DNA of 64,000 bases from Mycolicibacterium hassiacum DSM 44199 (GCF_900603025.1 NZ_LR026975.1:1426001-1490000), one strand, 5' to 3'. Positions 19,025 to 29,000 are shown, counted from the stretch's first letter. The notes: a model not told the origin generated them from the letters alone. Numbers and translations are program-made.

Positions 19025-20956
19025 GTGGCCGGCCGGATTCCTGATCGCGACATCGCGGCCATCCGCGAACGAGTGCGCATCGAGGACGTCGTCGGGGACT
19101 ATGTGCAGCTGCGCCGTGCGGGTGCCGACTCGCTGAAGGGGTTGTGTCCGTTCCACGACGAGAAGACGCCGTCGTTCCATGTGCGGCCCAACCACGGTCA
19201 CTTCCACTGCTTCGGCTGTGGTGAGGGCGGCGACGTGTACGCGTTCGTCCAGAAGATCGAACACGTCAGCTTCGTCGAGGCGGTCGAGCTGCTGGCCGAC
19301 CGGGTCGGCTACACGATCACCTACACCGGCGGGTCGACCACCAACGTCCAGCGCGACCGCGGCAGCCGCAGCCGGCTGCTGGCCGCCAACGCCGCGGCCG
19401 CCGAGTTCTACGCCGAGGCGCTGCAGTCGGCCGAGGCCGCCCCGGCCCGCGAGTATCTGCTCCGGCGTGCCTTCGACGCCGAGGCCGCCGCCCGGTTCGG
19501 CTGCGGGTTCGCCCCGTCGGGCTGGGACACGCTGACCAAACACCTGCTGCGCAAGGGGTTCGAGTTCAAGGAACTCGAGGCGGCCGGGCTGTCCCGGGAG
19601 GGCCGGCGCGGCCCGATGGACCGCTTCCACCGCCGGCTGCTGTGGCCGATCCGCACCAGCAGCGGCGAGGTGATCGGGTTCGGCGCGCGGCGCATCTTCG
19701 ACGACGACCCGATCGAGGCCAAGTACGTCAACACCCCCGAGACGGTGCTGTACAAGAAGTCGCAGGTGTTGTTCGGCCTCGACCTGGCCAAGCGCGACAT
19801 CGCCAAGGGGCATCAGGCCGTCGTCGTCGAGGGCTACACCGACGTGATGGCGATGCACCTGGCCGGCGTCACCACCGCGGTGGCCGCGTGCGGCACCGCG
19901 TTCGGCGAGGACCACCTGGCGATGCTGCGCCGGCTCATGATGGACGACAACTTCTTCCGCGGCGAGCTCATCTACGTGTTCGACGGCGACGAGGCGGGCC
20001 GGGCGGCCGCACTCAAGGCGTTCGAGGGTGAGCAGAACCTGGCCGGGCAGTCGTTCGTCGCGGTCGCCCCACCGGACTCGGAGATGGCGGGCATGGATCC
20101 GTGCGACATCCGGGTCCATTTCGGTGACGCCGCGCTGCGCGATCTGGTGGCCCGCCGCACCCCGTTGTTCGAGTTCGCGATCCGCGCCGCGCTGGCCGAG
20201 CACGACCTCGACACCGCCGAGGGCCGGGTCGCGGCGCTGCGGCGGTGTGTGCCGATGGTGGCCCGGATCAAGGACAGCATGCTGCGCGACGAGTACGCCC
20301 GCCGCCTGGCGGGGTGGGCCGGCTGGGCCGACGTCGCCCAGGTGATCGGCCGGGTGCGGGAGGAGGCCCGCAAACGCGGCCTGCCGGAACGCGGGCGCCG
20401 TCGCGCACCGAACGCCGATGCCGGACCGGCCCGGGATCCCCGGCGCAAACCGGGCGTCGAGCGTCCCGATCCGGGCGACCCCACACTGTGGCCGCAGCGC
20501 GAGGCGCTCAAGGCGGCACTGCAGTACCCGGCGCTGGCCGGCCCGGTGTTCGACTCGCTCACCCCGGAGAGCTTCACCCACCCGGCGTACGCCGCGGTCC
20601 GTGCCGCCGTCGAGGCCGCCGGCGGCACGTCTGCGGGCCTGTCGGGTGCGCAGTGGATCGACGCCGTGCGTGCCCAGACCGGCTCGGAGGCGGCCGCCGC
20701 CCTGGTCAGCGAACTGAGCGTGGAGGCGATCAACGTCGACGACGACCGGCTCCCGCGCTACATCACCGGGGTGCTGGCCCGTCTGCAGGAGGTGTGGGTC
20801 GGCCGGCAGATCGCCGAGGTCAAGTCGAAGCTGCAGCGGATGTCGCCGGTGGAACAGGGTGACGAATACCACGCCTTGTTCGGCGATCTGGTCGCCATGG
20901 AGGCCTACCGGCGCAGCCTGCTCGAGCAGGCTGCCGGCGACGACATCTCCGCGTGA
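19025..20956 (+). CDS. dnaG: DNA primase DnaG
   Basis: Makes RNA primers at the replication fork. It has 643 aa. The CHC2 zinc finger uses Cys41, His44, Cys62 and Cys65. The TOPRIM catalytic core has Glu269 in VVVEGYTDVMAM and the metal-binding DGDEAG. A proline/arginine-rich linker near residue 450 leads to the C-terminal DnaB-binding domain. The GTG at 19025 gives MAGRIPDRDIAAIRERVRI, the normal N-terminus. Length matches M. tuberculosis DnaG. Confidence 0.97.
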   Translation: MAGRIPDRDIAAIRERVRIEDVVGDYVQLRRAGADSLKGLCPFHDEKTPSFHVRPNHGHFHCFGCGEGGDVYAFVQKIEHVSFVEAVELLADRVGYTITYTGGSTTNVQRDRGSRSRLLAANAAAAEFYAEALQSAEAAPAREYLLRRAFDAEAAARFGCGFAPSGWDTLTKHLLRKGFEFKELEAAGLSREGRRGPMDRFHRRLLWPIRTSSGEVIGFGARRIFDDDPIEAKYVNTPETVLYKKSQVLFGLDLAKRDIAKGHQAVVVEGYTDVMAMHLAGVTTAVAACGTAFGEDHLAMLRRLMMDDNFFRGELIYVFDGDEAGRAAALKAFEGEQNLAGQSFVAVAPPDSEMAGMDPCDIRVHFGDAALRDLVARRTPLFEFAIRAALAEHDLDTAEGRVAALRRCVPMVARIKDSMLRDEYARRLAGWAGWADVAQVIGRVREEARKRGLPERGRRRAPNADAGPARDPRRKPGVERPDPGDPTLWPQREALKAALQYPALAGPVFDSLTPESFTHPAYAAVRAAVEAAGGTSAGLSGAQWIDAVRAQTGSEAAAALVSELSVEAINVDDDRLPRYITGVLARLQEVWVGRQIAEVKSKLQRMSPVEQGDEYHALFGDLVAMEAYRRSLLEQAAGDDISA

Positions 20957-21049
20957 TCGCGGGCCGGTGCGGTGTGCGCCCTGCGCGGACGCCGGTAACG
21001 CGATAAGGTGAGCGCGCAATTGGACCGTCGGGAGAGCGGTGAGAAAGGC

Positions 21050-21370
21050 ATGCCGGTGACATCGACCAGCAAGAGGACGCGGCGGATCATCGCCGCCGGC
21101 GCATTCGCGGTGGCCGCGGTCGCCGCACCGATGGCCGCGGCCGCGTTGAGCTCGGCCAACACCTCCAGCGATCTCGCCCGACCGGCCTGCTTGGCCTGGT
21201 TCGGCAACAAAGAGGACGGCCACTGCCTGTCCTACTCCAACGGCACGCCCATCGTGGGCGGCACCCCGTCGATCGGCTACGGACCGAACAACACCGGCAC
21301 CAGCAACGGCCCCGGCATCTCGACCGGACCGCTCGTGCCGGGCACCATCATCGATCAGCCGTTGGCCTGA
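21050..21370 (+). CDS. Small secreted protein (Rv2342-like)
   Basis: A 106-aa predicted exported protein. A basic N-terminus (TSKRTRR) and hydrophobic core (AAGAFAVAAVAAPMAAAA) form the signal peptide, with cleavage near residue 32. The mature part has two Cys (ACLAWFGNKEDGHC), a likely disulfide pair, then a Gly/Pro/Thr/Asn-rich tail. Position after dnaG matches Rv2342. The ATG 21050 follows GAGAAAGG; an in-frame GTG at 21008 is less likely because it would bury the signal peptide. The 3' end overlaps the convergent gene by 16 bp. Confidence 0.75.
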   Translation: MPVTSTSKRTRRIIAAGAFAVAAVAAPMAAAALSSANTSSDLARPACLAWFGNKEDGHCLSYSNGTPIVGGTPSIGYGPNNTGTSNGPGISTGPLVPGTIIDQPLA

Positions 21371-21621
21371 CGCGGCTTCTTCCTCGGCGCGGTCTCGGGT
21401 CCGATGACCGCGGTCTTGTTGTCGAGCTCGGCGAGCTTGACCATGGGCGGGTCCGGCGACACCCGTTCGGCGATCTTGCGCCGGCTCGCGTCGATCAGCG
21501 CCTTGGCGGCAGGGCTCTCGGTCAGTGCTTTGTACGTCCCGGTGATCTGCTCGTAGCGTCGCCTGCCGGCCTTCGTGCCCAACACGTAGCCGACGGCCAG
21601 GACAACGAGATACCGGATCAC
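21355..21621 (-). CDS. Small YtxH-like membrane protein
   Basis: An 88-aa protein. The N-terminal hydrophobic segment (IRYLVVLAVGYVLGTKAG) followed by GRRRYEQI is typical of YtxH-type small proteins: one membrane anchor, then an amphipathic helix. The tail is Lys/Pro-rich. GTG 21621 is chosen because GGGAGGGG lies just upstream on the minus strand. The function is unknown. It is divergent from tRNA-Asn. Confidence 0.72.
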   Translation of the reverse strand: MIRYLVVLAVGYVLGTKAGRRRYEQITGTYKALTESPAAKALIDASRRKIAERVSPDPPMVKLAELDNKTAVIGPETAPRKKPRQANG

Positions 21622-21731
21622 AGGGGCCCCTCCCGAGTCGACGCGTATCGATGGCAAGCTGCGGTCTCCATCCTGCCTCACGACCCGCCGACCGTGTCGG
21701 GCGGCGCCTCATTGGCAATTGCGTGGGCACG

Positions 21732-21737
21732 TACGCT
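21732..21737 (+). promoter_or_regulatory. Candidate -10 box for tRNA-Asn
   Basis: TACGCT lies 42 bp before the mature tRNA 5' end, in an otherwise non-coding gap. It fits TANNNT; no convincing -35 box is seen. Confidence 0.4.
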
Positions 21738-21779
21738 AAAGTCATGGCTCGGTCCGCGGGCTACCGCGGCGGAGCGCAG

Positions 21780-21852
<73 letters not shown>

Positions 21853-21855
21853 CCA

Positions 21856-22269
21856 CACCGGTCCGGGCTTTCGCCCGCCGAATCCGGGCGGCATGACGAA
21901 GACCGCGTCTGCAGTGGCCGTCACGCCCGGCAGCTCCCCAGTTCACCCCCGTTGTGCCGCGGCGCCGCTCAAACCGGGCAGCCGCGGGTCCGTCGGGGTT
22001 GTGGTCTTGCCGGCCGCGAAGCAAAGATCCGGTTCCGTACAGCCGCGAGACACCTCGGTGTTTGAGTGACGGGGTGGTACGGGACGACAGGAGCTCAAAC
22101 CGGCGGGGCTGGTGCGCATGGTGGGGCTGGGACGCATTCAGCGCGGCCGACACGGACACGATGGGGCCGGCCCGCCGGGTAACCGGGCGCACCGCCCGGG
22201 GACGCCGCTGGGGGTTCGGTTCGCCGCCCGCCCTGTCGGACCGAACCCCACCCGGGCACGCCTGCTCCG
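21856..22269. other. Non-coding stretch between tRNA-Asn and the lppP-like gene
   Basis: I find no convincing gene in these 414 bp; open frames here lack start signals and codon structure. The part at about 22035-22085 can fold: GTTCCGTAC (about 22034-22042) pairs with GTACGGGAC further on with one mismatch, and inside it ACACC and GGTGT form a small hairpin with a TC loop. This could be a terminator or the remains of a mobile element next to the tRNA. No integrase or attachment repeat of the tRNA 3' end was seen. Confidence 0.4.
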
Positions 22270-22275
22270 TAGGCT
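22270..22275 (+). promoter_or_regulatory. -10 box for the leaderless lppP-like mRNA
   Basis: TAGGCT ends 6 nt before the ATG at 22282 and fits the leaderless pattern also seen at glyS and dnaG. Confidence 0.5.
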
Positions 22276-22281
22276 GGCGTC

Positions 22282-22749
22282 ATGCGCCATCGCCGACTCG
22301 GGCTGTACACGATCGTCCTGCTGGTGGCCGGCTGCGGCTGGAGCCCGCCGTCCGCCGTACCCACCACCTCGGTCGCCTGCGGCCCGAGCGATGGACCCGG
22401 CGCCGACGTGGTGTCCGGCGAGATCGCCGCGCTGCCCGCCGTCGGCGCGTGGCGCGAGGTTTCGCGCGGCCACACCGCCGACTGCGCCCTGCACTGGGTG
22501 GTGGTGACCGCCGGCGACGCGTCCGACAGCCCGCAGCAGGTGTTGTTCTTCGACCGTCGGACACCGCTCGGTACGCCGACGCCCGACCCGCGCCCGTATA
22601 TCACCGTCACCCCGGTCGGTGACGACATCGCGTCCGTGCAGTATCAGTGGCGTCAGGCCGACGAACCCGCGTGCTGCCCGACGGGGATCGGAACGGTGCG
22701 ATTCCGCATCGAAGACGGCGCGCTCACCCCGCTCGACCCGATTCCGTAA
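22282..22749 (+). CDS. lppP: LppP/LprE-family lipoprotein
   Basis: A 155-aa predicted lipoprotein. The short signal peptide ends in a lipobox LVAG-Cys18, so it should be lipidated at Cys18 and anchored on the outer face of the plasma membrane. The mature domain has four further Cys (ACGPSD, DCALHW, ACCPTG) and the VTPVGDDIASVQYQW segment typical of the LppP/LprE family. It has no known biochemical function. The leaderless -10 box supports the ATG. The lppP symbol is by family resemblance to Rv2330c. Confidence 0.78.
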   Translation: MRHRRLGLYTIVLLVAGCGWSPPSAVPTTSVACGPSDGPGADVVSGEIAALPAVGAWREVSRGHTADCALHWVVVTAGDASDSPQQVLFFDRRTPLGTPTPDPRPYITVTPVGDDIASVQYQWRQADEPACCPTGIGTVRFRIEDGALTPLDPIP

Positions 22750-22783
22750 CCATGAGCGCGGCAACCAGCGAATCGGCGGGGGA

Positions 22784-22966
22784 TCAGGCCTGAAGTTCGG
22801 TGACCTCGATCGGTTCCAGCGCGAGCTGGTTCGCCTCGGCATACAGGTCGTTGGCGCGTTCCTGTTCCGCCGCAAGCTTTTCCAACGCGGCCACCGCGCG
22901 CTGCAGCAAGTGGAGTGACTCCTCCGCGGTTTCCTTGAGTTCGTAGAAGTTCGGAATAAATCCCAT
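22784..22966 (-). CDS. Small helical protein of unknown function
   Basis: A 60-aa protein starting at ATG 22966 (MGFIPNFYELKETAEESLHL), with a strong ribosome-binding site GGGAGGAAA 6 nt upstream on the minus strand. Residues 8-45 are one long amphipathic helix with heptad spacing (LKETAEESLHLLQRAVAALE), so it may form a coiled coil. The C-terminus is acidic. It has no signal peptide. I do not recognise the family. An extended frame to 23161 is open but lacks a start signal. Confidence 0.6.
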   Translation of the reverse strand: MGFIPNFYELKETAEESLHLLQRAVAALEKLAAEQERANDLYAEANQLALEPIEVTELQA

Positions 22967-23194
22967 CGGGTTTCCTCCCGTCGCGGGCCGGAGTCCCAAG
23001 CCGACCGCCCGATCCCGTTTGCTGTTCCGGGTCTGTTGCGCCGGCGGCCGGTCTGCGAACACCGGTTTGACACCCACGCGCCGCGCACTTGACGCGCGGG
23101 AACCCTCCGATGGTAACGGTTCGGGCATGGCGCGGCGAGTGTTTGACGCCGGCGTTAGCAAACATTGCTCGACCTCGTGTCATCGCCCGGCGAA

Positions 23195-24820
23195 TCATCC
23201 GATCGCATCACGGCGTTCATATCCCAACAGTCCGAAGCCGGTCAGCGCGGCGCTCAGGACCAGGAACACCACGATTGCGGTCCAGTGCGGCGGCGCGGCC
23301 GGCACCGCGCCGACATGGGCCCAGGGCGAAAGGTTCGCGACCCAGGACGGAGTCGCGATGCTCTGTGAGATCGCGTTCACCACAAAGCCTCCCACCAGCG
23401 GAAGCGCTCCGAGCGCCGGTGCGAGGTGGGGTGTCCACCCGACACCGACAACCGTGGCGCCCGTCGCCAGCAACGCGATCGGCATCGCGTTGAGCGCACC
23501 GCCAACCGCATCGGGCAGGCTCAGCGCGGCACCGGTGAGCGCCGCGCCGCCCCACATCGCGGCCGCCGCCACCAGATGCAGCAGCGCCACCGCGCCGAGG
23601 GTCACCGCGACCTCCGCCCCGAGCAGTCGCAGGCGTGAAATCGGCAAGGCCAACAGGAGATTCCACCGCCCTGCCCGTTCCTCGAACACCATCACGGACA
23701 GCCGCATGACGGCGAACAGTCCGGTGGCCACGGGAAGTATGCCGAACAGCGGGGCGGCGAAGACGTCGACCGAGTCGAATCCACCGATCCCGGCTTCGGC
23801 GGCCAGATCGGCGATCTGCGGATTGGTGCGGAAGAACTGCAGCACCGTGTTCAACAAGGACCCGATCAGTACGAAGAACGCCGCCACCGCCAGCGCCCAG
23901 CCCAGGGCAGTTCGCGCACAACGGCGCGCTGCGAATCCGCTGACACTGCGCAGCAGGCCCAACCGGGGCGGGCGCCGGGTCGGCACCGCGATCAAGCCTT
24001 CGCCGAGATCACGACGGTGCGCAGCGAACAACGTCGCCGCCGCGAACACCATCGGGAACGCGGCGAGAACGATCAACGGCAGGATGCGATCGCCGGCGAA
24101 CGGAGCGGAACGAGCAACCAGCCCGAACGGGGTCGTCCACGCCATCCACGCCCAGGCCGCCGAGGAGTCGGCGAGCATACGCAGCGCCCAAGAGGCCGCC
24201 AACACCGCCACCGAGATCGCCGTCGCCGCTGGTCGGCTCGGCACCAGCTGTGCCGCGAAGAGCGCAACTGTCGCAAACGTCAATGCATTCAACGAAACTC
24301 CGGCGGCAAACAGCGCCGTACCTTGCGGTGCGGTGCCGACGGCCAGTAGACCCACCGCAAGAGTCGCGCCGATCACCAGCGCCGCCGCGGTGAACGCCGC
24401 GATGCCCTGCCGGATGATATCGGCCAGCGCGAGGCGACCACCCAGTAGCAAATCCCACCGCCCGGATTCCTCCTCGCCCCGGCTAACTCGCGTCGCGGTC
24501 AGTGCGGCCCACAGGCCGACGAACAACAAGATCAGGGTGGATGTGCGCCAGACGGTGAAGCCGCCCTGCGAATCGATCGCCAGTGGCGAACCCAGTAGGA
24601 CCTTCTCGGCGGGATTTCCAGCTATCGCCTGCAAGGCCGGTTCGTTCAACAGGCTGCTGATCGTCTGGTATTGCCCAGCAACCGACGCAGCAACCCCTCC
24701 GCACAGCAGCGCGACCACTGCCGTGCCCCACCGGAGTTGTCGGATCAGTAGCCGGCGCACGGCGGCCGGGTGCCGGCCGGTGGGCGTCACCGAGGTGTCG
24801 GAGACGACGGCGGCGATCAT
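23195..24820 (-). CDS. ABC exporter permease, polyketide/tetronasin type
   Basis: Integral membrane protein (541 aa) with about 12 hydrophobic helices in two similar halves, typical of the exporter-of-polyketide-antibiotics permeases (Rv1217c-like). Each half has an amphipathic E-rich GRW(D/N)LLL element (EEESGRWDLLLGGRL near 120 and FEERAGRWNLLLALPISRL near 385). The ATG overlaps the stop of the ATPase gene (ATGA), so they are coupled. It should pump a hydrophobic compound out of the cell. Its position, divergent from two NRPS genes, suggests that their product is the cargo; this is inference. Confidence 0.88.
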   Translation of the reverse strand: MIAAVVSDTSVTPTGRHPAAVRRLLIRQLRWGTAVVALLCGGVAASVAGQYQTISSLLNEPALQAIAGNPAEKVLLGSPLAIDSQGGFTVWRTSTLILLFVGLWAALTATRVSRGEEESGRWDLLLGGRLALADIIRQGIAAFTAAALVIGATLAVGLLAVGTAPQGTALFAAGVSLNALTFATVALFAAQLVPSRPAATAISVAVLAASWALRMLADSSAAWAWMAWTTPFGLVARSAPFAGDRILPLIVLAAFPMVFAAATLFAAHRRDLGEGLIAVPTRRPPRLGLLRSVSGFAARRCARTALGWALAVAAFFVLIGSLLNTVLQFFRTNPQIADLAAEAGIGGFDSVDVFAAPLFGILPVATGLFAVMRLSVMVFEERAGRWNLLLALPISRLRLLGAEVAVTLGAVALLHLVAAAAMWGGAALTGAALSLPDAVGGALNAMPIALLATGATVVGVGWTPHLAPALGALPLVGGFVVNAISQSIATPSWVANLSPWAHVGAVPAAPPHWTAIVVFLVLSAALTGFGLLGYERRDAIG

Positions 24821-25725
24821 CGCGGCGACGCGCCGTAGTAATCGAGGAAGACCTCTTCGAGCGTCGGCTCATGCACCGTAAGTCCGGTGATCTCGGCGGC
24901 GGCGAGCGCGCGCAATGCCGGAGCCGGTGAGCCCGTCACACTGAATCGCAGACGACCGCCGAGATCCTCGACACCGGCCACCCCGTCGACACCGACAAGT
25001 GACGGCGGATTCCCGCTGTATGTCGCTTCGACAATGGTGCGGCGCAACCGGCGAAGCTCGGCGATGCTGTCGATCTCGACGAGTTGTCCGGCGCGCATGA
25101 TCGCCACTCGGTCGCAGATGGCCTCGACCTCGTCCAATTGATGCGAACTCAAGAAAACGGTCTGGCCGCGATCACGCGCCTCGGCGACGCACTCCCGGAA
25201 CACTTTTTCCTTCAATGGGTCCATTCCGCTGGCCGGCTCGTCGAACACCAGCAGTGGAGCACGACTGGCGAAGGCCGCGATCAGCGCCACCTTCTGCCGA
25301 TTGCCGGTGGAGTACGTGCGGGCCGGCTTGTGAATATCAAGATCGAACCGCTCCACCAATTCATCTCGATAGGAAAAGTCGACGTTCGGTCCGATAGCGG
25401 CAAGTAACTCCAGAATCTCGATCCCTGTCAGCCGCGGCCATAAGGCGACATCGGCCGGAACATAGGCCAGACATCGGTGTGCCCGCAGGACGTCTTCCAC
25501 CGAATTTCCGAAAATCGTCGCTGTACCGGAGGTGGGCCGAATCTGCCCGAGCAGCATGCGGATCGTCGTCGACTTGCCGGCACCGTTGGGGCCGAGGAAA
25601 CCGAACACCTCGCCGGCGTCGACGAGCATCGTCAGGTTCTCGACCGCCGTCACCGAGCCAAACCGCTTGGTTAGACGGTCCATACAAATAGCGGGCCCAC
25701 ACCCCGGGGGCGCCGAGCGTTCCAC
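24817..25725 (-). CDS. ABC exporter ATP-binding protein (Rv1218c-like)
   Basis: ATPase subunit (302 aa) for the permease that follows. Walker A is GPNGAGKS at residues 45-52 and Walker B LLVFDE at 158-163, with a D-loop SGMDP and H-loop SSHQLDE. The signature motif is STGNRQ (139-144) instead of LSGGQ, a variant also found in drug-export ATPases of this group. The C-terminus (EPTLEEVFLDYYG) is of the DrrA type. GTG 25725 is chosen because a -10 box TAGTCT (25732-25737, minus) ends 6 nt upstream, giving a leaderless mRNA. Confidence 0.9.
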   Translation of the reverse strand: MERSAPPGCGPAICMDRLTKRFGSVTAVENLTMLVDAGEVFGFLGPNGAGKSTTIRMLLGQIRPTSGTATIFGNSVEDVLRAHRCLAYVPADVALWPRLTGIEILELLAAIGPNVDFSYRDELVERFDLDIHKPARTYSTGNRQKVALIAAFASRAPLLVFDEPASGMDPLKEKVFRECVAEARDRGQTVFLSSHQLDEVEAICDRVAIMRAGQLVEIDSIAELRRLRRTIVEATYSGNPPSLVGVDGVAGVEDLGGRLRFSVTGSPAPALRALAAAEITGLTVHEPTLEEVFLDYYGASPR

Positions 25726-25731
25726 GACTGC

Positions 25732-25737
25732 AGACTA
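25732..25737 (-). promoter_or_regulatory. -10 box of the ABC exporter operon
   Basis: TAGTCT on the minus strand, 6 nt before the GTG of the ATPase gene. It is the only TANNNT at leaderless distance and marks the start of the divergent exporter transcript. Confidence 0.5.
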
Positions 25738-26052
25738 AGCCAGCAACGGTGAACATATCCGGCAAGTGGACGCTTCGGCGAAAAATTGTCTCGCCGCAGG
25801 CAACCCGTTCATGATCGGACTCCGCATCGGTATCAGCAACGTGACGGCGACGACAATTTATTTGCGTCTCGTGAGCATGGTGTTCTCTCCGGCGATCTTC
25901 GAATGTTCGCTGACAAGGGGAAAATTCGGCGGCAAAAGTTTGTCGAAACGGCTATCACGCCGACCGTCGGAGACGTACTGTGTGGCAAACCGGTTCGGTT
26001 AGTTACTCGGCGAGGAAGCCGGACTAGTCGCTCCAAGATACCCATCCAGGCT
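25738..26052 (+). promoter_or_regulatory. NRPS upstream control region
   Basis: About 315 bp between the exporter promoter and the first NRPS gene, clearly richer in A/T than its surroundings (for example runs of A near 25782 and 25920). No gene is supported here. It should hold the NRPS promoter; a TACTGT at 25976-25981 fits -10 but has no -35. An 11-bp palindrome CCGACCGTCGG at 25960-25970 is a possible operator. No regulator gene lies in or next to the cluster. Confidence 0.45.
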
Positions 26053-26059
26053 GGGGGAG
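26053..26059 (+). promoter_or_regulatory. Ribosome-binding site of the first NRPS gene
   Basis: GGGGGAG ends 5 nt before the ATG at 26065. It decides the start against the longer open frame, which runs upstream to 25786 through A/T-rich non-coding sequence. Confidence 0.7.
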
Positions 26060-26064
26060 TTCGC

Positions 26065-29000
26065 ATGGAGCTCGGCGACCGAGATCTGCCATTGACGCGG
26101 GCGCAACAAGAAATCTGGTTGGCGCAGAAGACAGGCCTTTTCGGCACTCGGTGGCAATTGGGGGAATTCACCCGTATTGCCGGACCGATAGACCCCGATC
26201 TGTTCGAGTGGGCTATCCAGCAGACCGTGCGCGAGGCCGAGCCGCTGCGGGCCGCGTTCTTCGAAGGGAACGACACTGTCGTGCAGCGGGTGATCGACGA
26301 CCCGCAGGTGGAGCTCGAGCGGTTCTGTCTGCTCGACTCCGACCAGCCGGCCGCGGACGCCTACCGGCAAGCCTGCGCGATCCAGCGGGAGCCGATGCCG
26401 CTCACCGGTCCGCTGTACCGGTTCGCGCTGATGCAGACGGCCGACGACGAGTTCTACTTCTTCGCCTGTTGCCACCACATCGTCACCGACGGCATCGGCC
26501 TGAGCCTGGTCTGTCACCGGATCGCGGAGATCTACTCCGCTGTGGCCTTCGGTGCACCGCCGTCGCCGTCGCCGTTCGGGCCGCTGCGCGAACTCGTCGA
26601 GCATGAGCTGAGTTACGAGGCATCGGAGGACTACGCGCGGGACGAGAGGTACTGGACCGCCAATCTGCCCCCGGAGGGGAATGCCCGCTCGGGTGTCCGG
26701 CAGCCGGGTGACGATCAGCCCGAAGACCCGAGCCCCCCGATCCAGCTGGACCCGGGCGCGGTCTCGGGGGCGTGGCAGCTGGCACAGCGGCTGGGGGTGC
26801 GACGCGCCTCGGTGATCACCGCCGCCTGCGCCCTGCTGGCCCGGGCATTCGACACCGAGTCCGCCGACGTGGTGATCGACTTCCCGGTGAGCCGGCGCGT
26901 CCGGCCCGAACTGCAGACCGTCCCCGGGATGATGTCCGGTTTCGTTCCGCTGATCGTCAAGACCGGGGCGACAATGGCCGTCGACGAGTTCTGCCGCTCG
27001 GTCGATGTCCGGATTCGGGAGGCGCTGCACCACCAGCGGTTCCCGGTGCACAGCATCGACCCGACCGCGCAGCTACGCGCTTCCGGCCAGGTGTCGAACC
27101 GGCTGGTGGTCAATGTCATTCCCTATGCACCGAACGATCAGCTCGGCGGTGCGCCCACCACCGGAACGCTGACCCACGCCGGCCCCATCGACTTCGGGCT
27201 GGTGTTCTTCGCCGACGGCGAGCAGCTCTACCTCAACACCGTCGGGCCCGGCCGCGACCGGTACTTCCCCGGCTGCACAGCCCGTGAACTCGCGGATCTT
27301 TTGGAGCGGGTGTTGGGGCAGATGGTTGCGGATGTGTCGCGGCGACTGCCGACGGTTGACGTGTTGGACGCCGCCGACCGCGGGCGGATCGAGGGGTTCG
27401 GTCGTCGATCGGTGGTGGGGGGTGTGGGGGTGTCGATTACGGGGCGGTTTGCTGAGGTGGTTGGTGGTTGTGCGGGTGTGGTGGCGGTGTCGGGTGGTGG
27501 GGGTGTGTTGACGTATGGGGAGTTGGATGCGGCGTCGGATTGGTTGGCGTGGCGGTTGATTGGTGTGGGGGTTGGTCGGGGGGATGTGGTGGGGGTGTTT
27601 TTGGAGCGGTCGGGGGTGGATGTGGTGGTGGGGTTGTTGGGGGTGTTGAAGGCGGGGGCGGCTTTTGTGCCGGTTGATCCGGTGGTGCCGGAAGAGCGGG
27701 TGGGGTTGGTGTTTGGTGATGCGGGGGTGGGGGTTGTGGTGTCGTCGGGGGGTTTGGTGGGGCGGTTGGGGGGTTTTGGTGGGGTTGTTGTTGATGTGGC
27801 TGGGTGGCGGGATGGTGTTGGGGGTGTTGGTGTTTCGGGTTTGCCGCGGGTGGGGGCGGGTGATGTTGCGTATGTGATTTATACGTCGGGGACGACGGGG
27901 GTGCCGAAGGGGGTGGCGGTTTCGCATGGTGGGGTGACGGCGGTGTTGGGGGGTTTGGATGGGTGGTTGCCGTCGGGTGGGGTGTGGGCGTTGTGTCATT
28001 CGTTGGCGTTTGATGCGGCGGTGTGGGAGGTGTTTGGGGCGTTGTTGCGGGGTGGTCGGGTGGTGGTGGTGCCGGAGTCGGTGGTGGGTTCGCCGCGGGA
28101 GTTTGAGCGGTTGTTGGTGGCTGAGCGGGTGAGTGTGTTGACGCAGACGCCGTCGGCGGTGGGGGTGTTGTCGCCGCAGGTGTTGGAGTCGGTGGCGTTG
28201 GTGGTGGTGGGTGAGGCGTGTGCGCCGGAGGTGGTGGATCGGTGGGCGCCGGGGCGGTTGATGCTCAATGGGTATGGGCCGACGGAGACGTCGATGTGTG
28301 TGGCGTTGAGTGATCCGTTGGTGGCGGGTGGGCAGGTGGTGCCGGTTGGGCGTCCGGTGGGTCCGGCGGTGTTGTTTGTGTTGGATGGGTGGTTGCGGCC
28401 GGTTCCGGTGGGGGTGGTGGGGGAGTTGTATGTGGGGGGTCGGGGTGTGGGTGTGGGGTATGTGGGTCGGGCGGGGTTGACGGCGTCGCGGTTTGTGGCG
28501 TGTCCGTTCGCTGGTGCGGGTGAGCGGATGTATCGGAGCGGGGATTTGGTGCGTTGGGGTGCCGATGGGCAGTTGGTGTATCTGGGTCGGGCTGATGAGC
28601 AGGTCAAGATTCGTGGGTTCCGGATCGAGTTGGGTGAGGTCCAGGCCGCGTTGGCTGGCTGTGATGGGGTGGATCAGGCGGCGGTGATCGTCCGTGAGGA
28701 CCGGCCGGGGGATAGGCGGCTGGTCGGCTATATCACCGGGGATGCCGACCCGGGTGAGGTGCGTGCTGCTGTGGCGCAGCGGTTGCCGGCCTATATGGTG
28801 CCGGCCGCGGTTGTGGTGATTGATGTGTTGCCGTTGACGGTCAACGGCAAGCTCGACAAGCGTGCCCTGCCGGCACCGGAATACAGCACCGGGCGGTATC
28901 GGGCCCCGACCGATGCGGTCGAGGAGATCCTGGCCGGCATCTACGCGCAGACCCTCGGCCTGGAACGCGTCAGCATCGATGATTCCTTCTTCGACCTCGG

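Noticed and set aside
25766..26002. Possible 78-aa gene upstream of the NRPS
   Set aside because: No ribosome-binding site, no codon structure and no recognisable motif; the region is better explained as control DNA.
25786..26064. N-terminal extension of the first NRPS to TTG 25786
   Set aside because: The extra 93 codons run through A/T-rich non-coding sequence with no domain, and GGGGGAG stands right before ATG 26065.
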